NCBI RefSeq assembly: GCF_041200175.1
Contig: NZ_CP165727.1
Coordinates: forward strand, 6,637,501 to 6,701,500
DNA: 64,000 bases
Source of the DNA: Streptomyces sp. R33
GTDB lineage: Bacteria; Actinomycetota; Actinomycetes; Streptomycetales; Streptomycetaceae
Direction: 5' to 3'
Both the position numbers and the translations under genes were made by a program. Below the pieces are notes generated by a model. The model searched no databases. It was not told the DNA's origin and saw only the letters and a program-made list of their open reading frames with translations. Below, piece after piece: positions 7,989 through 15,548 of this stretch. Within the stretch, counting starts at the first letter, position 1; every line of letters begins with the position of its first letter.

Positions 7989-9533
7989 ATGGCGACGGGC
8001 AGATCCACCACGCTCAGCACCGCGCCCGAGATCCGCACCTACAAGGGCCAGGACCGCGCCCTGCGCGCCGACCGCCTCGGCACCGCCGGCCTGCTGCTCT
8101 CCGTACTGGCCGCCAGCGCACCCCTGATGGTGGTCGCAGGCGTGATGCCCACCACCTTCGGCGTCATGGGCGTCGTCGGCCAGCCGCTGCTGTTCGTGAT
8201 CCTCGGCATCGTCCTCGCGCTCTTCAGCATCGGCTACGCCGAGATGAGCCGGCACGTCCACAACGCCGGCGCCTTCTACGCGTACATCGCCCGCGGCCTC
8301 GGCCCCACGGCGGGCGCCGGCGCCTCGTTCGTCGCCCTCGTCGCGTACAGCGCCATGCAGGTCGGCGTCTACGGCATCCTCGGCTTCGAGATCTCCGGCC
8401 TCTTCGCCACCTACCTGAAGACCGACGTGGCCTGGTGGATACCGGCCCTCGTCGCCGTCGCCGTGACCGGCGCGCTCGGCTGGCTCAAGATCGACCTCAA
8501 CGCCCGCGTCCTCGGGGTCCTCCTCCTCATCGAGTGCGCCCTCGTCGTCGTCTTCGACATCGCCGCCCTCGGCGACCCCGGCCCCGAAGGCCTCTCGCTG
8601 CACGCCTTCGACCCCCAGACCCTCGGCGGCGCCGGGCTCGGCACGGCCCTGTGCTTCTGCATCGCCGCCTTCGTCGGCTTCGAGCAGTCCCCGGTCTACG
8701 CCGAGGAGACCAGCAAGCCCCACATCGTCGTCTCCCGCGTGATGTTCCTCGCCGTCGGCTTCGTCGCCCTCTTCTTCGCGTTCAGCGCCTGGGCCCTCAC
8801 CGTCGCCACCGGCCCCTCCGAGGTCGTCAAGACCTCCGCCGAAGCCGGCCCCGGCCTGCTCTTCCAGCTCACCGAGGGCCGCCTCGGCGCCACCTTCACC
8901 GACGTCCTGCACGTCCTCTTCGTGACCGGCATGTTCGCCGCCATGCTCAGCTTCCACAACGTGGTCGCCCGCTACGCCTTCGCCATGGGCCGCGAGGGCC
9001 TGCTCCCGGCCGCCTTCGGCCGGACCAGCGCGGGCACCGGCGCCCCCGCCACCGGCTCCCTCCTGCAGACCGTCATCGCCACCCTCGTCGTCCTCGCCTT
9101 CGCCTTCACCGACGACCGGCCCGCCGGCGACCCCACCGCGCCCGTCCTGCACCTGTTCACCTGGATGGGCAGCGTCGGCGCCCTGGGCGTGACCCTGCTC
9201 ATGGCCGCCGCCTCCTTCGCCGTCATCGCCTTCTTCGTCCGCCGCGGCACCGCCGGCGCCCAGGTCTGGCGGCTCGTCGCGGCCGGCGCCGCCGGAGTCG
9301 CCCTGCTCGGCATCGCCGGGTACACGGTGAAGGACTTCGGCGTCCTGGTCGGTGCCGAGCAGGGCTCCGCGCTCAGCTGGCTCCTGCCCGGGATCATCGG
9401 CGCCGCCGTCGTGGGCGGGCTGCTGTACGGGGTCGTCCTGCAGCGCAGCCGCCCCGAGGTGCACGCCCGCATCGGCCTCGGGAACGAGGCCTTTCGCCTC
9501 GACCAGGCTGCGGAGGCCGCTCCCCGCGACTGA
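7989..9533 (+). CDS. APC family amino acid permease
   Basis: A 514-residue integral membrane protein with about 12 hydrophobic helices. The first helix carries LLLSVLAASAPLMVVAGVMP and the family consensus is seen in GYAEMSRHVHNAGAFYAYIARGLG (end of helix 2 to helix 3) and GFEQSPVYAEET (helix 6 region), both typical of APC-superfamily importers. The substrate cannot be assigned; proton-coupled uptake of an amino acid or amine is the usual role. AAAGGA lies 9 bases before the ATG. A strong hairpin terminator at 9563-9602 separates it from the second permease gene. Confidence 0.88.
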   Translation: MATGRSTTLSTAPEIRTYKGQDRALRADRLGTAGLLLSVLAASAPLMVVAGVMPTTFGVMGVVGQPLLFVILGIVLALFSIGYAEMSRHVHNAGAFYAYIARGLGPTAGAGASFVALVAYSAMQVGVYGILGFEISGLFATYLKTDVAWWIPALVAVAVTGALGWLKIDLNARVLGVLLLIECALVVVFDIAALGDPGPEGLSLHAFDPQTLGGAGLGTALCFCIAAFVGFEQSPVYAEETSKPHIVVSRVMFLAVGFVALFFAFSAWALTVATGPSEVVKTSAEAGPGLLFQLTEGRLGATFTDVLHVLFVTGMFAAMLSFHNVVARYAFAMGREGLLPAAFGRTSAGTGAPATGSLLQTVIATLVVLAFAFTDDRPAGDPTAPVLHLFTWMGSVGALGVTLLMAAASFAVIAFFVRRGTAGAQVWRLVAAGAAGVALLGIAGYTVKDFGVLVGAEQGSALSWLLPGIIGAAVVGGLLYGVVLQRSRPEVHARIGLGNEAFRLDQAAEAAPRD

Positions 9534-9562
9534 CCCCCACCGCCTCGCTTTCGAGCCCGTAC

Positions 9563-9602
9563 GAAGCCCCCGGCGCCTGTTTCCATGGTCGCCGGGGGCT
9601 TC
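9563..9602 (+). terminator. Rho-independent-type hairpin after the APC permease
   Basis: A 13-base perfect stem, GAAGCCCCCGGCG with CGCCGGGGGCTTC, around a 14-base loop, 29 bases after the stop. There is no long T tract, as is common in streptomycetes. Confidence 0.75.
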
Positions 9603-9750
9603 TGCGCGAGGAGGGCGGGTTTTGGCCATGGCCCGGGCTCATGGTCTCCTGTGTCGACAAAACCATCCGACGGCGCACAGGTGACACCACCCAGCTCCCC
9701 TGCGCGGCGGCCCGGACCTGCCTGTCCCACCCACGAAGGCGAAGTCCTAC

Positions 9751-11187
9751 ATGAGTGACCGCACCTTGACCGAGGCTCCGGCCCCGGCGTCCTCCCGCCA
9801 CGTCGACGCCGGTGACGAGGGCTACAGCAAGGACCTCAAGTCCCGCCACATCAACATGATCGCGATCGGCGGGGCGATAGGCACCGGCCTGTTCCTCGGC
9901 GCCGGCGGCCGGCTCGCCAACGCGGGCCCCTCCCTCGCGATCGCCTACGCGGTGTGCGGCATCTTCGCCTTCTTCGTCGTCCGGGCCCTGGGCGAGCTCG
10001 TGCTCTACCGGCCCTCCTCCGGCGCGTTCGTCTCGTACGCGCGCGAGTTCATGGGGGAGAAGGGCGCCTACACGGCCGGCTGGCTGTACTTCCTGAACTG
10101 GTCCACGACCACCGTGGCCGACATCACGGCCGCCGCGACCTACGCGCACTTCTGGTCCATGTTCACGAGCGTCCCGCAGTGGGTCCTCGCCCTGATCGCC
10201 CTCGCCGTGGTCCTCACCGCGAACCTGATCTCGGTGAAGTACTTCGGCGAGATGGAGTTCTGGTTCTCCCTCGTCAAGGTCGCCGCCCTGGCGATCTTCC
10301 TGGTCGTCGCGATCTACCTCGTAGCCACCAGCCACGACATCGGCGGCCACACCCCGGGCCTGTCCACCATCACCGACAACGGCGGCATCTTCCCGTCCGG
10401 GGTCCTGCCGATGCTCCTGGTGGTCCAGGGCGTCGTCTTCGCGTACGCCTCCGTCGAACTGTGCGGCGTCGCCGCGGGCGAGACCGAGAACCCCGAGAAG
10501 ATCATGCCGAAGGCGATCAACTCGATCATGTGGCGCGTCGGCCTCTTCTACGTCGGCTCCGTCGTCCTGCTCGCGATGCTGCTGCCGTACACCGCGTACT
10601 CCGGCGACCAGAGCCCCTTCGTCACCGTCTTCGACAAGCTCGGCATCCCCGGCACCGCCGGCATCATGAACCTGGTCGTGCTGACCGCGGCGCTCTCCAG
10701 CCTGAACTCCGGCCTCTACTCCACCGGACGCATCCTGCGCTCGATGGCCGTGTCCGGCTCCGCGCCGAAGTTCACCGGCCTCATGAACAAGGGCAAGGTC
10801 CCCTACGGGGGTGTCCTGTTCACCGCCGCCTTCGGCCTCGCCGGTGTCGGCCTGAACGCCTGGATGCCGAAGGACGCCTTCGAGCTCGTGCTGAACTTCG
10901 CCTCGCTGGGCATCCTCGGCACCTGGGCGATGGTCATGATCTGCTCGCTGTTCTTCTGGCGCCGCGCGCAGGAGGGCAGCCTCCAGCGCCCGTCCTACCG
11001 CCTGCCCTGGGCCCCGTACACGCAGATCGTCACGCTGGTGTTCTTGCTCACCGTGCTGGTCCTGATGTGGTGCGACGGCGGCGTCGGCCGCACCACGGTC
11101 CTGTGCGTCCCCGTCATCGGAGCCGCGCTCGTCGGCGGCTGGTTCCTGGTCCGCCGCCGTGTGGCGGAGATCGCCGCGAACCGCTGA
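9751..11187 (+). CDS. Amino acid permease of the AAT family (AnsP/GabP/ProY type)
   Basis: A 478-residue permease with 12 predicted helices. Near the N-terminus LKSRHINMIAIGGAIGTGLF is the classic AAT-family motif at the start of helix 1, and RALGELVLYRPSSGAFVSYA follows in helix 2-3. GETENPEKIMPKAINS after helix 6 and PSYRLPWAPY before helix 11 are also family signatures. The family imports asparagine, proline, GABA, lysine or aromatic amino acids with protons; the sequence reads most like AnsP-type asparagine permeases, a weak inference. It is a separate transcription unit bounded by hairpins at 9563-9602 and 11206-11236. Confidence 0.88.
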   Translation: MSDRTLTEAPAPASSRHVDAGDEGYSKDLKSRHINMIAIGGAIGTGLFLGAGGRLANAGPSLAIAYAVCGIFAFFVVRALGELVLYRPSSGAFVSYAREFMGEKGAYTAGWLYFLNWSTTTVADITAAATYAHFWSMFTSVPQWVLALIALAVVLTANLISVKYFGEMEFWFSLVKVAALAIFLVVAIYLVATSHDIGGHTPGLSTITDNGGIFPSGVLPMLLVVQGVVFAYASVELCGVAAGETENPEKIMPKAINSIMWRVGLFYVGSVVLLAMLLPYTAYSGDQSPFVTVFDKLGIPGTAGIMNLVVLTAALSSLNSGLYSTGRILRSMAVSGSAPKFTGLMNKGKVPYGGVLFTAAFGLAGVGLNAWMPKDAFELVLNFASLGILGTWAMVMICSLFFWRRAQEGSLQRPSYRLPWAPYTQIVTLVFLLTVLVLMWCDGGVGRTTVLCVPVIGAALVGGWFLVRRRVAEIAANR

Positions 11188-11205
11188 CGACCCCGTCGTG
11201 AACGC

Positions 11206-11236
11206 AGAAGGACCCCGCCCGAGGCGGGGTCCTTCT
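11206..11236. terminator. Bidirectional hairpin between the AAT permease and yjdM
   Basis: A 14-base perfect stem, AGAAGGACCCCGCC with GGCGGGGTCCTTCT, around a 3-base loop. It lies between two converging genes (stops at 11187 and 11244) and can serve both. Confidence 0.8.
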
Positions 11237-11243
11237 CGTCGTT

Positions 11244-11606
11244 TCAGGCCTTCTTGACCACGCTGGACTTCAGCTGCATGGCGCCGAAGCCCTCGATCCG
11301 GCAGTCGATGTCGTGGCCGTCCACGCCGTCGATGAGCCGGATGTTGCGCACCTTCGTGCCCGCCTTGATCCCGGACGGGCTGCCCTTGACCTTGAGCGCC
11401 TTGACCACGGTCACGCTGTCGCCGTCGCGCAGCACGTTGCCGACGACGTCCTTCACGATCCGCTCCCCGGAACCGGAGGCCTCGTCCTGCGCACCGCCCT
11501 CGGCGGGGACCCATTCGTGGCCGCACTCGGGGCACACCACGAGGGCGTTCATCTCATAGGTGTACTCACAGGAGCATTTCGGGCAAGGGGGAAGGTTCTC
11601 GATCAC
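11244..11606 (-). CDS. yjdM: YjdM (PhnA-like) zinc ribbon protein
   Basis: A 120-residue protein with an N-terminal zinc ribbon, CPKCSCEYTY and later VCPECGHEW (two CxxC pairs at residues 8-32), and a C-terminal SH3-like PhnA domain running from VKDVVGNVLRDGDSVTVV to IEGFGAMQLKSSVVKKA. This matches E. coli YjdM, formerly called PhnA; the name misleads because it is not the phosphonoacetate hydrolase and its role is unknown. Length agrees with the family. It converges on the AAT permease and lies downstream of the tRNA-Leu gene on the same strand, with a hairpin between them. Confidence 0.9.
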   Translation of the reverse strand: MIENLPPCPKCSCEYTYEMNALVVCPECGHEWVPAEGGAQDEASGSGERIVKDVVGNVLRDGDSVTVVKALKVKGSPSGIKAGTKVRNIRLIDGVDGHDIDCRIEGFGAMQLKSSVVKKA

Positions 11607-11668
11607 GCCTTCAGGGTAGCCCGCCCCGGAACGGGCCGAAGGAACCCGGGGAAGGCCCCCAACGCGAA

Positions 11669-11690
11669 GAACCCCACCGAAGTGGGGTTC
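11669..11690 (-). terminator. Terminator of the tRNA-Leu gene
   Basis: A 9-base perfect stem closed by a UUCG tetraloop when read on the minus strand (GAACCCCAC, TTCG, GTGGGGTTC), 10 bases after the tRNA 3' end. Confidence 0.8.
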
Positions 11691-11700
11691 TCGCTCTGTG

Positions 11701-11785
11701 TGTCCGAGGGGGGACTTGAACCCCCACGCCCGATAAAGGGCACTAGCACCTCAAGCTAGCGCGTCTGCCATTCCGCCACCCGGAC
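11701..11785 (-). tRNA. tRNA-Leu, anticodon GAG
   Basis: Read on the minus strand, an 85-base class II tRNA starts GTCCGGG and ends CTCGGAC plus discriminator A; the 7-base acceptor stem pairs with one G-U. The anticodon arm CTAGC-TTGAGGT-GCTAG gives anticodon GAG, and a long variable arm precedes the T arm with GTTCAAGTC. The CCA end is not encoded. It reads CUC and CUU leucine codons; CUC is abundant in this GC-rich genome. No integrase or attachment-site duplication is seen beside it. Confidence 0.95.
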
Positions 11786-11954
11786 AAGGTGTCTGTCTCG
11801 CGTCCCTCGCGGGCCGTTCCGACGTGGAAAACATTACCAAACATTCCGGGGTCCTCGATCACGCCCCCCGACGGCCGGGGATCGCCCTTGGGGAGAGCCG
11901 TCCCACGCGCGAGGATGGGGAGGCAGTCGGCACCGATCAGTGGGAGGAAGCAGC

Positions 11955-13280
11955 GTGAGCGAGTCGAGCGCGGGCAGGACCGTCTCCGGCGAGGACGAGG
12001 TCGTCGACCTCTGCCGGGACCTCATCCGGATCGACACCAGCAACTACGGAGACCACTCCGGCCCCGGCGAACGCAAGGCGGCCGAGTGGGTCGCGGAGAA
12101 GCTCGCCGAGGTCGGGCTGGAGCCGCAGATCTTCGAATCCCACAAGGGGCGCGCCTCGACCGTCGCGCGCATCGAAGGGGAGGACCCGTCGAGGCCGGCG
12201 CTGCTGATCCACGGGCACACCGACGTCGTGCCGGCGAACGCCGCCGACTGGACGTACGACCCCTTCGCCGGCGAGATCGCCGACGGCTGCGTGTGGGGCC
12301 GCGGCGCCGTCGACATGAAGGACATGGACGCGATGACGCTCGCCGTCGTGCGCGACCGGCTGCGCAGCGGCCGCAAGCCCCCGCGGGACATCGTGCTGGC
12401 CTTCCTCGCCGACGAGGAGGCGGGCGGCGTGTACGGCGCCCGGCACCTCGTGGACAAGCACCCCGGGCTGTTCGAGGGTGTCACCGAGGCGATCGGCGAG
12501 GTCGGCGGCTTCTCGTTCACCGTCAACGAGAGCCTGCGGCTGTACCTGGTGGAGACCGCCCAGAAGGGCATGCACTGGATGCGGCTCACGGTGGACGGCA
12601 CCGCGGGACACGGCTCGATGACGAACAACGACAACGCCATCACGGAGCTCTGCGAGGCCGTGGGCCGGCTCGGCCGCCACCAGTGGCCGGTCAGGGTCAC
12701 CAAGACCGTACGGTCCTTCCTGGACGAGCTCTCCGACGCGCTCGGCACCCCACTCGACCCGGACGACATGGACGCGACCCTGGCCAAGCTCGGCGGCATC
12801 GCCAAGATGGTCGGCGCGACGCTGCGGAACTCGGCCGCCCCGACCATGCTCGGCGCCGGCTACAAGGTGAACGTCATCCCCGGCCAGGCCACCGCGCACG
12901 TCGACGGCCGCTTCCTGCCCGGCTACGAGGACGAGTTCTTCGCCGACCTCGACCGGATCCTCGGCCCGCGCGTGAAGCGCGAGGACGTGCACGGGGACAA
13001 GGCCCTCGAGACGGACTTCGACGGGAAGCTCGTCGACGCCATGCAGGGCGCCCTCAAGGCCGAGGACCCGATCGCGCGGGCGGTCCCGTACATGCTGTCG
13101 GGCGGCACGGACGCCAAGTCCTTCGACGACCTCGGCATCCGCTGCTTCGGTTTCGCCCCGCTGCAGCTGCCGCCGGAGCTGGACTTCGCCGGGATGTTCC
13201 ACGGGGTCGACGAGCGGGTGCCGGTCGACGGGCTCAAGTTCGGCGTGCGCGTGCTCGACCGATTCATTGACAACTGCTGA
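11955..13280 (+). CDS. M20 family zinc peptidase/deacylase
   Basis: About 441 residues of the M20 (ArgE/DapE/ACY1/CPG2) family. The first zinc ligands are in LLIHGHTDVVP, the bridging Asp in WGRGAVDMKDM, the catalytic Glu pair in AFLADEEAGG, and the dimerisation (lid) domain follows from residue about 200 to 320. LSGGTDAKSF supplies a later His/Asp region as in related dipeptidases. It removes an acyl or amino-acid group from a small amide; the substrate is not known. I chose the GTG at 11955 because GGAGGA lies 7 bases before it, although a GTG at 11940 is in frame. The gene upstream of the chaplin pair is a separate unit. Confidence 0.85.
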   Translation: MSESSAGRTVSGEDEVVDLCRDLIRIDTSNYGDHSGPGERKAAEWVAEKLAEVGLEPQIFESHKGRASTVARIEGEDPSRPALLIHGHTDVVPANAADWTYDPFAGEIADGCVWGRGAVDMKDMDAMTLAVVRDRLRSGRKPPRDIVLAFLADEEAGGVYGARHLVDKHPGLFEGVTEAIGEVGGFSFTVNESLRLYLVETAQKGMHWMRLTVDGTAGHGSMTNNDNAITELCEAVGRLGRHQWPVRVTKTVRSFLDELSDALGTPLDPDDMDATLAKLGGIAKMVGATLRNSAAPTMLGAGYKVNVIPGQATAHVDGRFLPGYEDEFFADLDRILGPRVKREDVHGDKALETDFDGKLVDAMQGALKAEDPIARAVPYMLSGGTDAKSFDDLGIRCFGFAPLQLPPELDFAGMFHGVDERVPVDGLKFGVRVLDRFIDNC

Positions 13281-13367
13281 GAATCGGGAAGGTGTGCGTT
13301 TTCCACTGAGAAGAGTGAATGCGCTCATACGCTCGTAGCCCTGGTGATGCCTCCTCGTTACAGGTGG

Positions 13368-13390
13368 TGCGGTCCGCGGCTGGGACCGCA
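13368..13390 (+). promoter_or_regulatory. chpH: Hairpin in the chpH leader, just before the ribosome binding site
   Basis: TGCGGTCC and GGACCGCA form a perfect 8-base stem with a 7-base loop, ending 10 bases before AGGAGG (13401-13406). It should form in the 5' leader of the chaplin mRNA and could stabilise it or tune translation. Confidence 0.5.
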
Positions 13391-13410
13391 TTTGCCAACT
13401 AGGAGGAACA

Positions 13411-13644
13411 ATGTTCAAGAAGGTTGTCGCCGCTGCGGCTGCCACCGGTGGTCTGGTTCTCGCGGGTGCGGGCCTGGCCCACGCCGACGCGTCTGCCCAG
13501 GGCGCGGCCATCGGGTCCCCCGGTGTCCTGTCCGGCAACGTCGTCCAGGTCCCGGTCCACGTGCCCGTGAACGTCTGCGGTAACACCGTCAACGTCATCG
13601 GCCTGCTGAACCCGGCCTTCGGCAACACCTGCGTCAACGCCTGA
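13411..13644 (+). CDS. chpH: Short chaplin (ChpH type)
   Basis: A 77-residue precursor: a signal peptide to about residue 25 (FKKVVAAAAATGGLVLAGAG then AHA-D), then one chaplin domain of about 50 residues with SPGVLSGNVVQVPVHVPVN, CGNTVNVIGLLNPAFGNTC and two Cys that form the conserved disulfide. Short chaplins are secreted, self-assemble into amyloid fibres and form the hydrophobic sheath that lets aerial hyphae leave the aqueous medium. The sequence closely recalls S. coelicolor ChpH. AGGAGG sits 4 bases before the ATG, a strong site. The gene is followed by its own terminator and a long chaplin-like gene, as in S. coelicolor. Confidence 0.93.
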   Translation: MFKKVVAAAAATGGLVLAGAGLAHADASAQGAAIGSPGVLSGNVVQVPVHVPVNVCGNTVNVIGLLNPAFGNTCVNA

Positions 13645-13660
13645 CGCGTCTGAAGTCTTG

Positions 13661-13692
13661 GGCCCCGGAGCGCATTCCAGCGCTCCGGGGCC
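13661..13692 (+). terminator. Terminator of chpH
   Basis: A perfect 12-base stem, GGCCCCGGAGCG with CGCTCCGGGGCC, around an 8-base loop, 16 bases after the chpH stop. It separates chpH from the following long chaplin-like gene. Confidence 0.8.
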
Positions 13693-13742
13693 GTCGGGCT
13701 TCAGGGCCCGGCCGTTCGTACACAGCAGGGGGATGACGACAC

Positions 13743-14507
13743 ATGCGACGCAAAGTACTGATCACCATGGCGGCCGCGGGGGGTGTACTCGCGCTGGGTG
13801 GGGGTTACGCACACGCGGACTCCGGCGCGTCCGGCCACGCCGCGAACTCTCCGGGCGTGCTGTCCGGGAACACCGTCCAGGCACCCGTGGATGCTCCGGT
13901 GAACGCCTGCGGCAACACCGTCTCGGTCGTGGGGCTGCTGAACCCGGCCTTCGGCAACCGCTGTTCGAACCACTCGGCCACGCCGGACCACCATCCCGGT
14001 CACCCGGGCGGTCCCGGCCAACCGGGCGGGCCCGAGGAGCCGGACGAGCCGTGCGACGAGGACGAGCCGAACCACCCGGGCAACCCCGGCACGCCGGGTC
14101 ACCCCGGACAGCCCGGTCATCCCGGTACGCCCGGCAACCCGGGCACGCCCGGCAATCCCGGTCAGCCCGGCAACCCCGGAACTCCTGGCCACCCCGGCCA
14201 GCCCGGAAATCCGGGTACGCCTGGCAACCACGGTCAGCCCGGCACTCCGGGTACACCCGGCAACCACGGTCAGCCCGGCACTCCGGGTACGCCCGGCCTG
14301 CCCGGCGGTCCCGCCGGACCGGGTGAGGGCACTGTCACGCCCGTGACCCACCCCGGCCAGGGGGCCGGAACCGGGATCGCGCCCGCTCAGCACGCGGGGC
14401 TCGCCGCCACCGGTGCAGGGGACGTCCTCGGCCTGGCCCTCCCGCTCGCCGCCGGCTCGCTGCTGGCCGGAGCCGTGCTCTACCGGCGCGCCCGCAACGC
14501 GGCCTGA
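13743..14507 (+). CDS. Wall-anchored chaplin with collagen-like Gly-X-Pro stalk
   Basis: A 254-residue precursor in four parts: signal peptide (residues 1-25, ending AHA-D); a single chaplin domain (about 30-76) with SPGVLSGNTVQAPVDAPVN and ACGNTVSVVGLLNPAFGNRC; a linker, then a run of 26 uninterrupted X-Pro-Gly or X-His-Gly triplets (residues 111-188), which read as collagen-type Gly-X-Pro repeats; and a sorting signal, LAATG near residue 219, a hydrophobic helix and a basic tail RRARNAA. Long chaplins of S. coelicolor (ChpA-C) have two chaplin domains and a sortase LAXTG signal; this one has one domain, with the stalk in place of the second. It probably anchors chaplin fibres to peptidoglycan. 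Position beside chpH fits chpC. Confidence 0.85.
   Translation: MRRKVLITMAAAGGVLALGGGYAHADSGASGHAANSPGVLSGNTVQAPVDAPVNACGNTVSVVGLLNPAFGNRCSNHSATPDHHPGHPGGPGQPGGPEEPDEPCDEDEPNHPGNPGTPGHPGQPGHPGTPGNPGTPGNPGQPGNPGTPGHPGQPGNPGTPGNHGQPGTPGTPGNHGQPGTPGTPGLPGGPAGPGEGTVTPVTHPGQGAGTGIAPAQHAGLAATGAGDVLGLALPLAAGSLLAGAVLYRRARNAA
14073..14306 (+). repeat. In-gene triplet repeat coding 26 collagen-like (X-Pro/His-Gly) units
   Basis: Nine-base units built on X-CCC/CCG-GGX codons repeat without a break. Positions X are Asn, Thr, His, Gln or Leu, and units NPG, TPG, QPG and HPG recur in short higher-order patterns such as NHGQPGTPGTPG twice. Synonymous codons vary between units, so the array is not a recent pure DNA expansion. 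Confidence 0.85.
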
Positions 14508-14532
14508 CCGGCGCCCGCACGGGCACCCTTTC

Positions 14533-14560
14533 GACGCGGGCCCCGGCCGGGGCCCGCGTC
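14533..14560. terminator. Bidirectional hairpin between the long chaplin gene and the DUF5703 gene
   Basis: A perfect 12-base stem, GACGCGGGCCCC with GGGGCCCGCGTC, closed by GGCC. The converging DUF5703 stop codon overlaps its right arm. Confidence 0.75.
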
Positions 14561-14747
14561 ACCAGGTCGCGCGGACCTGACGGATGATCCGCCGGCGCAG
14601 CCGCACACGACGGCTGCCGTCCCGGTACAGGGCCAGCCGGTCGAGTTCCCAGTTCCCGTACTCGGCATGGTCGGTGATCAGGCGGGTCGCCTCCTTGCGG
14701 GGCACACCGCGGGGCACGTACACGTCGACAAATTCGTATTCCGGCAT
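14559..14747 (-). CDS. DUF5703 family small protein
   Basis: A 62-residue basic protein beginning MPEYEFVDVYVPRGVPRKEA and containing ADYGNWELDRL-like text (HAEYGNWELDRLALY) followed by RDGSRRVRLRRRIIRQVR. This pattern is the actinobacterial DUF5703 family, small conserved proteins of unknown role. No signal peptide or membrane segment. It diverges from the acidic protein gene at 14795, with only 47 bases between the starts, so the two share a promoter region. Confidence 0.85.
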   Translation of the reverse strand: MPEYEFVDVYVPRGVPRKEATRLITDHAEYGNWELDRLALYRDGSRRVRLRRRIIRQVRATW

Positions 14748-14794
14748 CGCATCTATTGTGCGGGCAGAGCCCTGCTACGGATAGCGTCTGCACT

Positions 14795-15481
14795 ATGTCT
14801 GATGCCGCTCTGCCCAGTGTTGCCGAGGTACGCGCCGCCGCCGAGGCGGTCAAGGCCGCGCTCGACCGTCACCTCGCCGCGGTCGAGAGCAGGATCGGGG
14901 ACGAGGACCCTGCCGTCTACGCCGCTTTCAACGAACTCGCCGCCGCCGCGGAGGAGTACGACGAACTCCTCTACGACCGGTACGACGAGGTCACCCCCTT
15001 CGAGATCCCCACGCCCGAGGACGGTGTCCCGTACACCGGGCCCGCCGAGCCCGCCGCCTTCAGCGTGCTCATCCGCCGTGACTACGCCGTCGTCGAACCG
15101 CCGAGGCTGATCGCCCAGGCCGAGCGGGTCGCCGCGCACGACCGGGAGGCCGAGCTCGCCTTCGACGGGGGCACCGCCGGTGCGCTGGGCGTGCTCTTCG
15201 GGGAGTACGAGCCCGACGAGATCGCCTCCCGCTACAAGGAGTTCGGCCTGGAGGAGGGGGACTCCACGCTCTGGATCGCGGCCTCGGAGGAGGTCGCGGA
15301 GCCGGGGGAGTGGCTGGGCTCGCCCTTCGGGCACACCGATCCCCAGGACGTGCTGCACCGGTTCGACGTCAGCTCCGTCTTCGACGAGGAAGCCGACGAT
15401 TTCGACGACGACGAGGAGGACGCGGACGATGCGGAGGAAGCGGGCGGCCAGGCGGCGCGGCCCGGCCTGACCCCCGCCTGA
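14795..15481 (+). CDS. Conserved acidic protein of unknown function
   Basis: A 228-residue protein. Residues about 10-70 form helices rich in Ala and Glu (VAEVRAAAEAVKAALDRHL), the middle (about 80-165) is a compact domain with FSVLIRRDYAVVEPPRLI and GTAGALGVLFGEYEPDEIASRY, and the C-terminal 30 residues are a strongly acidic tail (DDFDDDEEDADDAEEAG). No signal peptide. The ATG at 14795 is preferred to the upstream in-frame start at 14756 because the extra residues are not protein-like. Such proteins are conserved in streptomycetes next to the chaplin locus, but no role is known to me. Confidence 0.8.
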   Translation: MSDAALPSVAEVRAAAEAVKAALDRHLAAVESRIGDEDPAVYAAFNELAAAAEEYDELLYDRYDEVTPFEIPTPEDGVPYTGPAEPAAFSVLIRRDYAVVEPPRLIAQAERVAAHDREAELAFDGGTAGALGVLFGEYEPDEIASRYKEFGLEEGDSTLWIAASEEVAEPGEWLGSPFGHTDPQDVLHRFDVSSVFDEEADDFDDDEEDADDAEEAGGQAARPGLTPA

Positions 15482-15500
15482 TCCCGGCCCGCGCCCAGGG

Positions 15501-15540
15501 CACCGCGGCCCCCGACCCCGACGGGGCGGGGGCCGCGGTG
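15501..15540. terminator. Bidirectional hairpin between the acidic protein gene and the RecD-like gene
   Basis: A perfect 14-base stem, CACCGCGGCCCCCG with CGGGGGCCGCGGTG, around a 12-base loop that can pair further (CCCC with GGGG), between two converging genes. Confidence 0.75.
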
Positions 15541-15548
15541 CGTGCCGG

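Noticed and set aside
6857..9754. Long plus-strand open frame of about 965 codons over the TPR-like and APC permease genes
   Set aside because: Out-of-frame shadow of two good genes; Arg/Pro-rich and without domain signatures.
11701..11785. tRNA as an integration site of a mobile element
   Set aside because: No integrase, att-like duplication or composition change next to the tRNA-Leu gene.
14073..14306. Phase-variable tandem DNA repeat
   Set aside because: Units vary in synonymous codons and the units are in whole triplets, so slippage would not shift the frame; it reads as a protein-level repeat.
13658..14326. Alternative reading frame over the long chaplin gene, rich in Arg and Pro
   Set aside because: The chaplin frame has a signal peptide, chaplin domain and sorting signal; the other frame has none.
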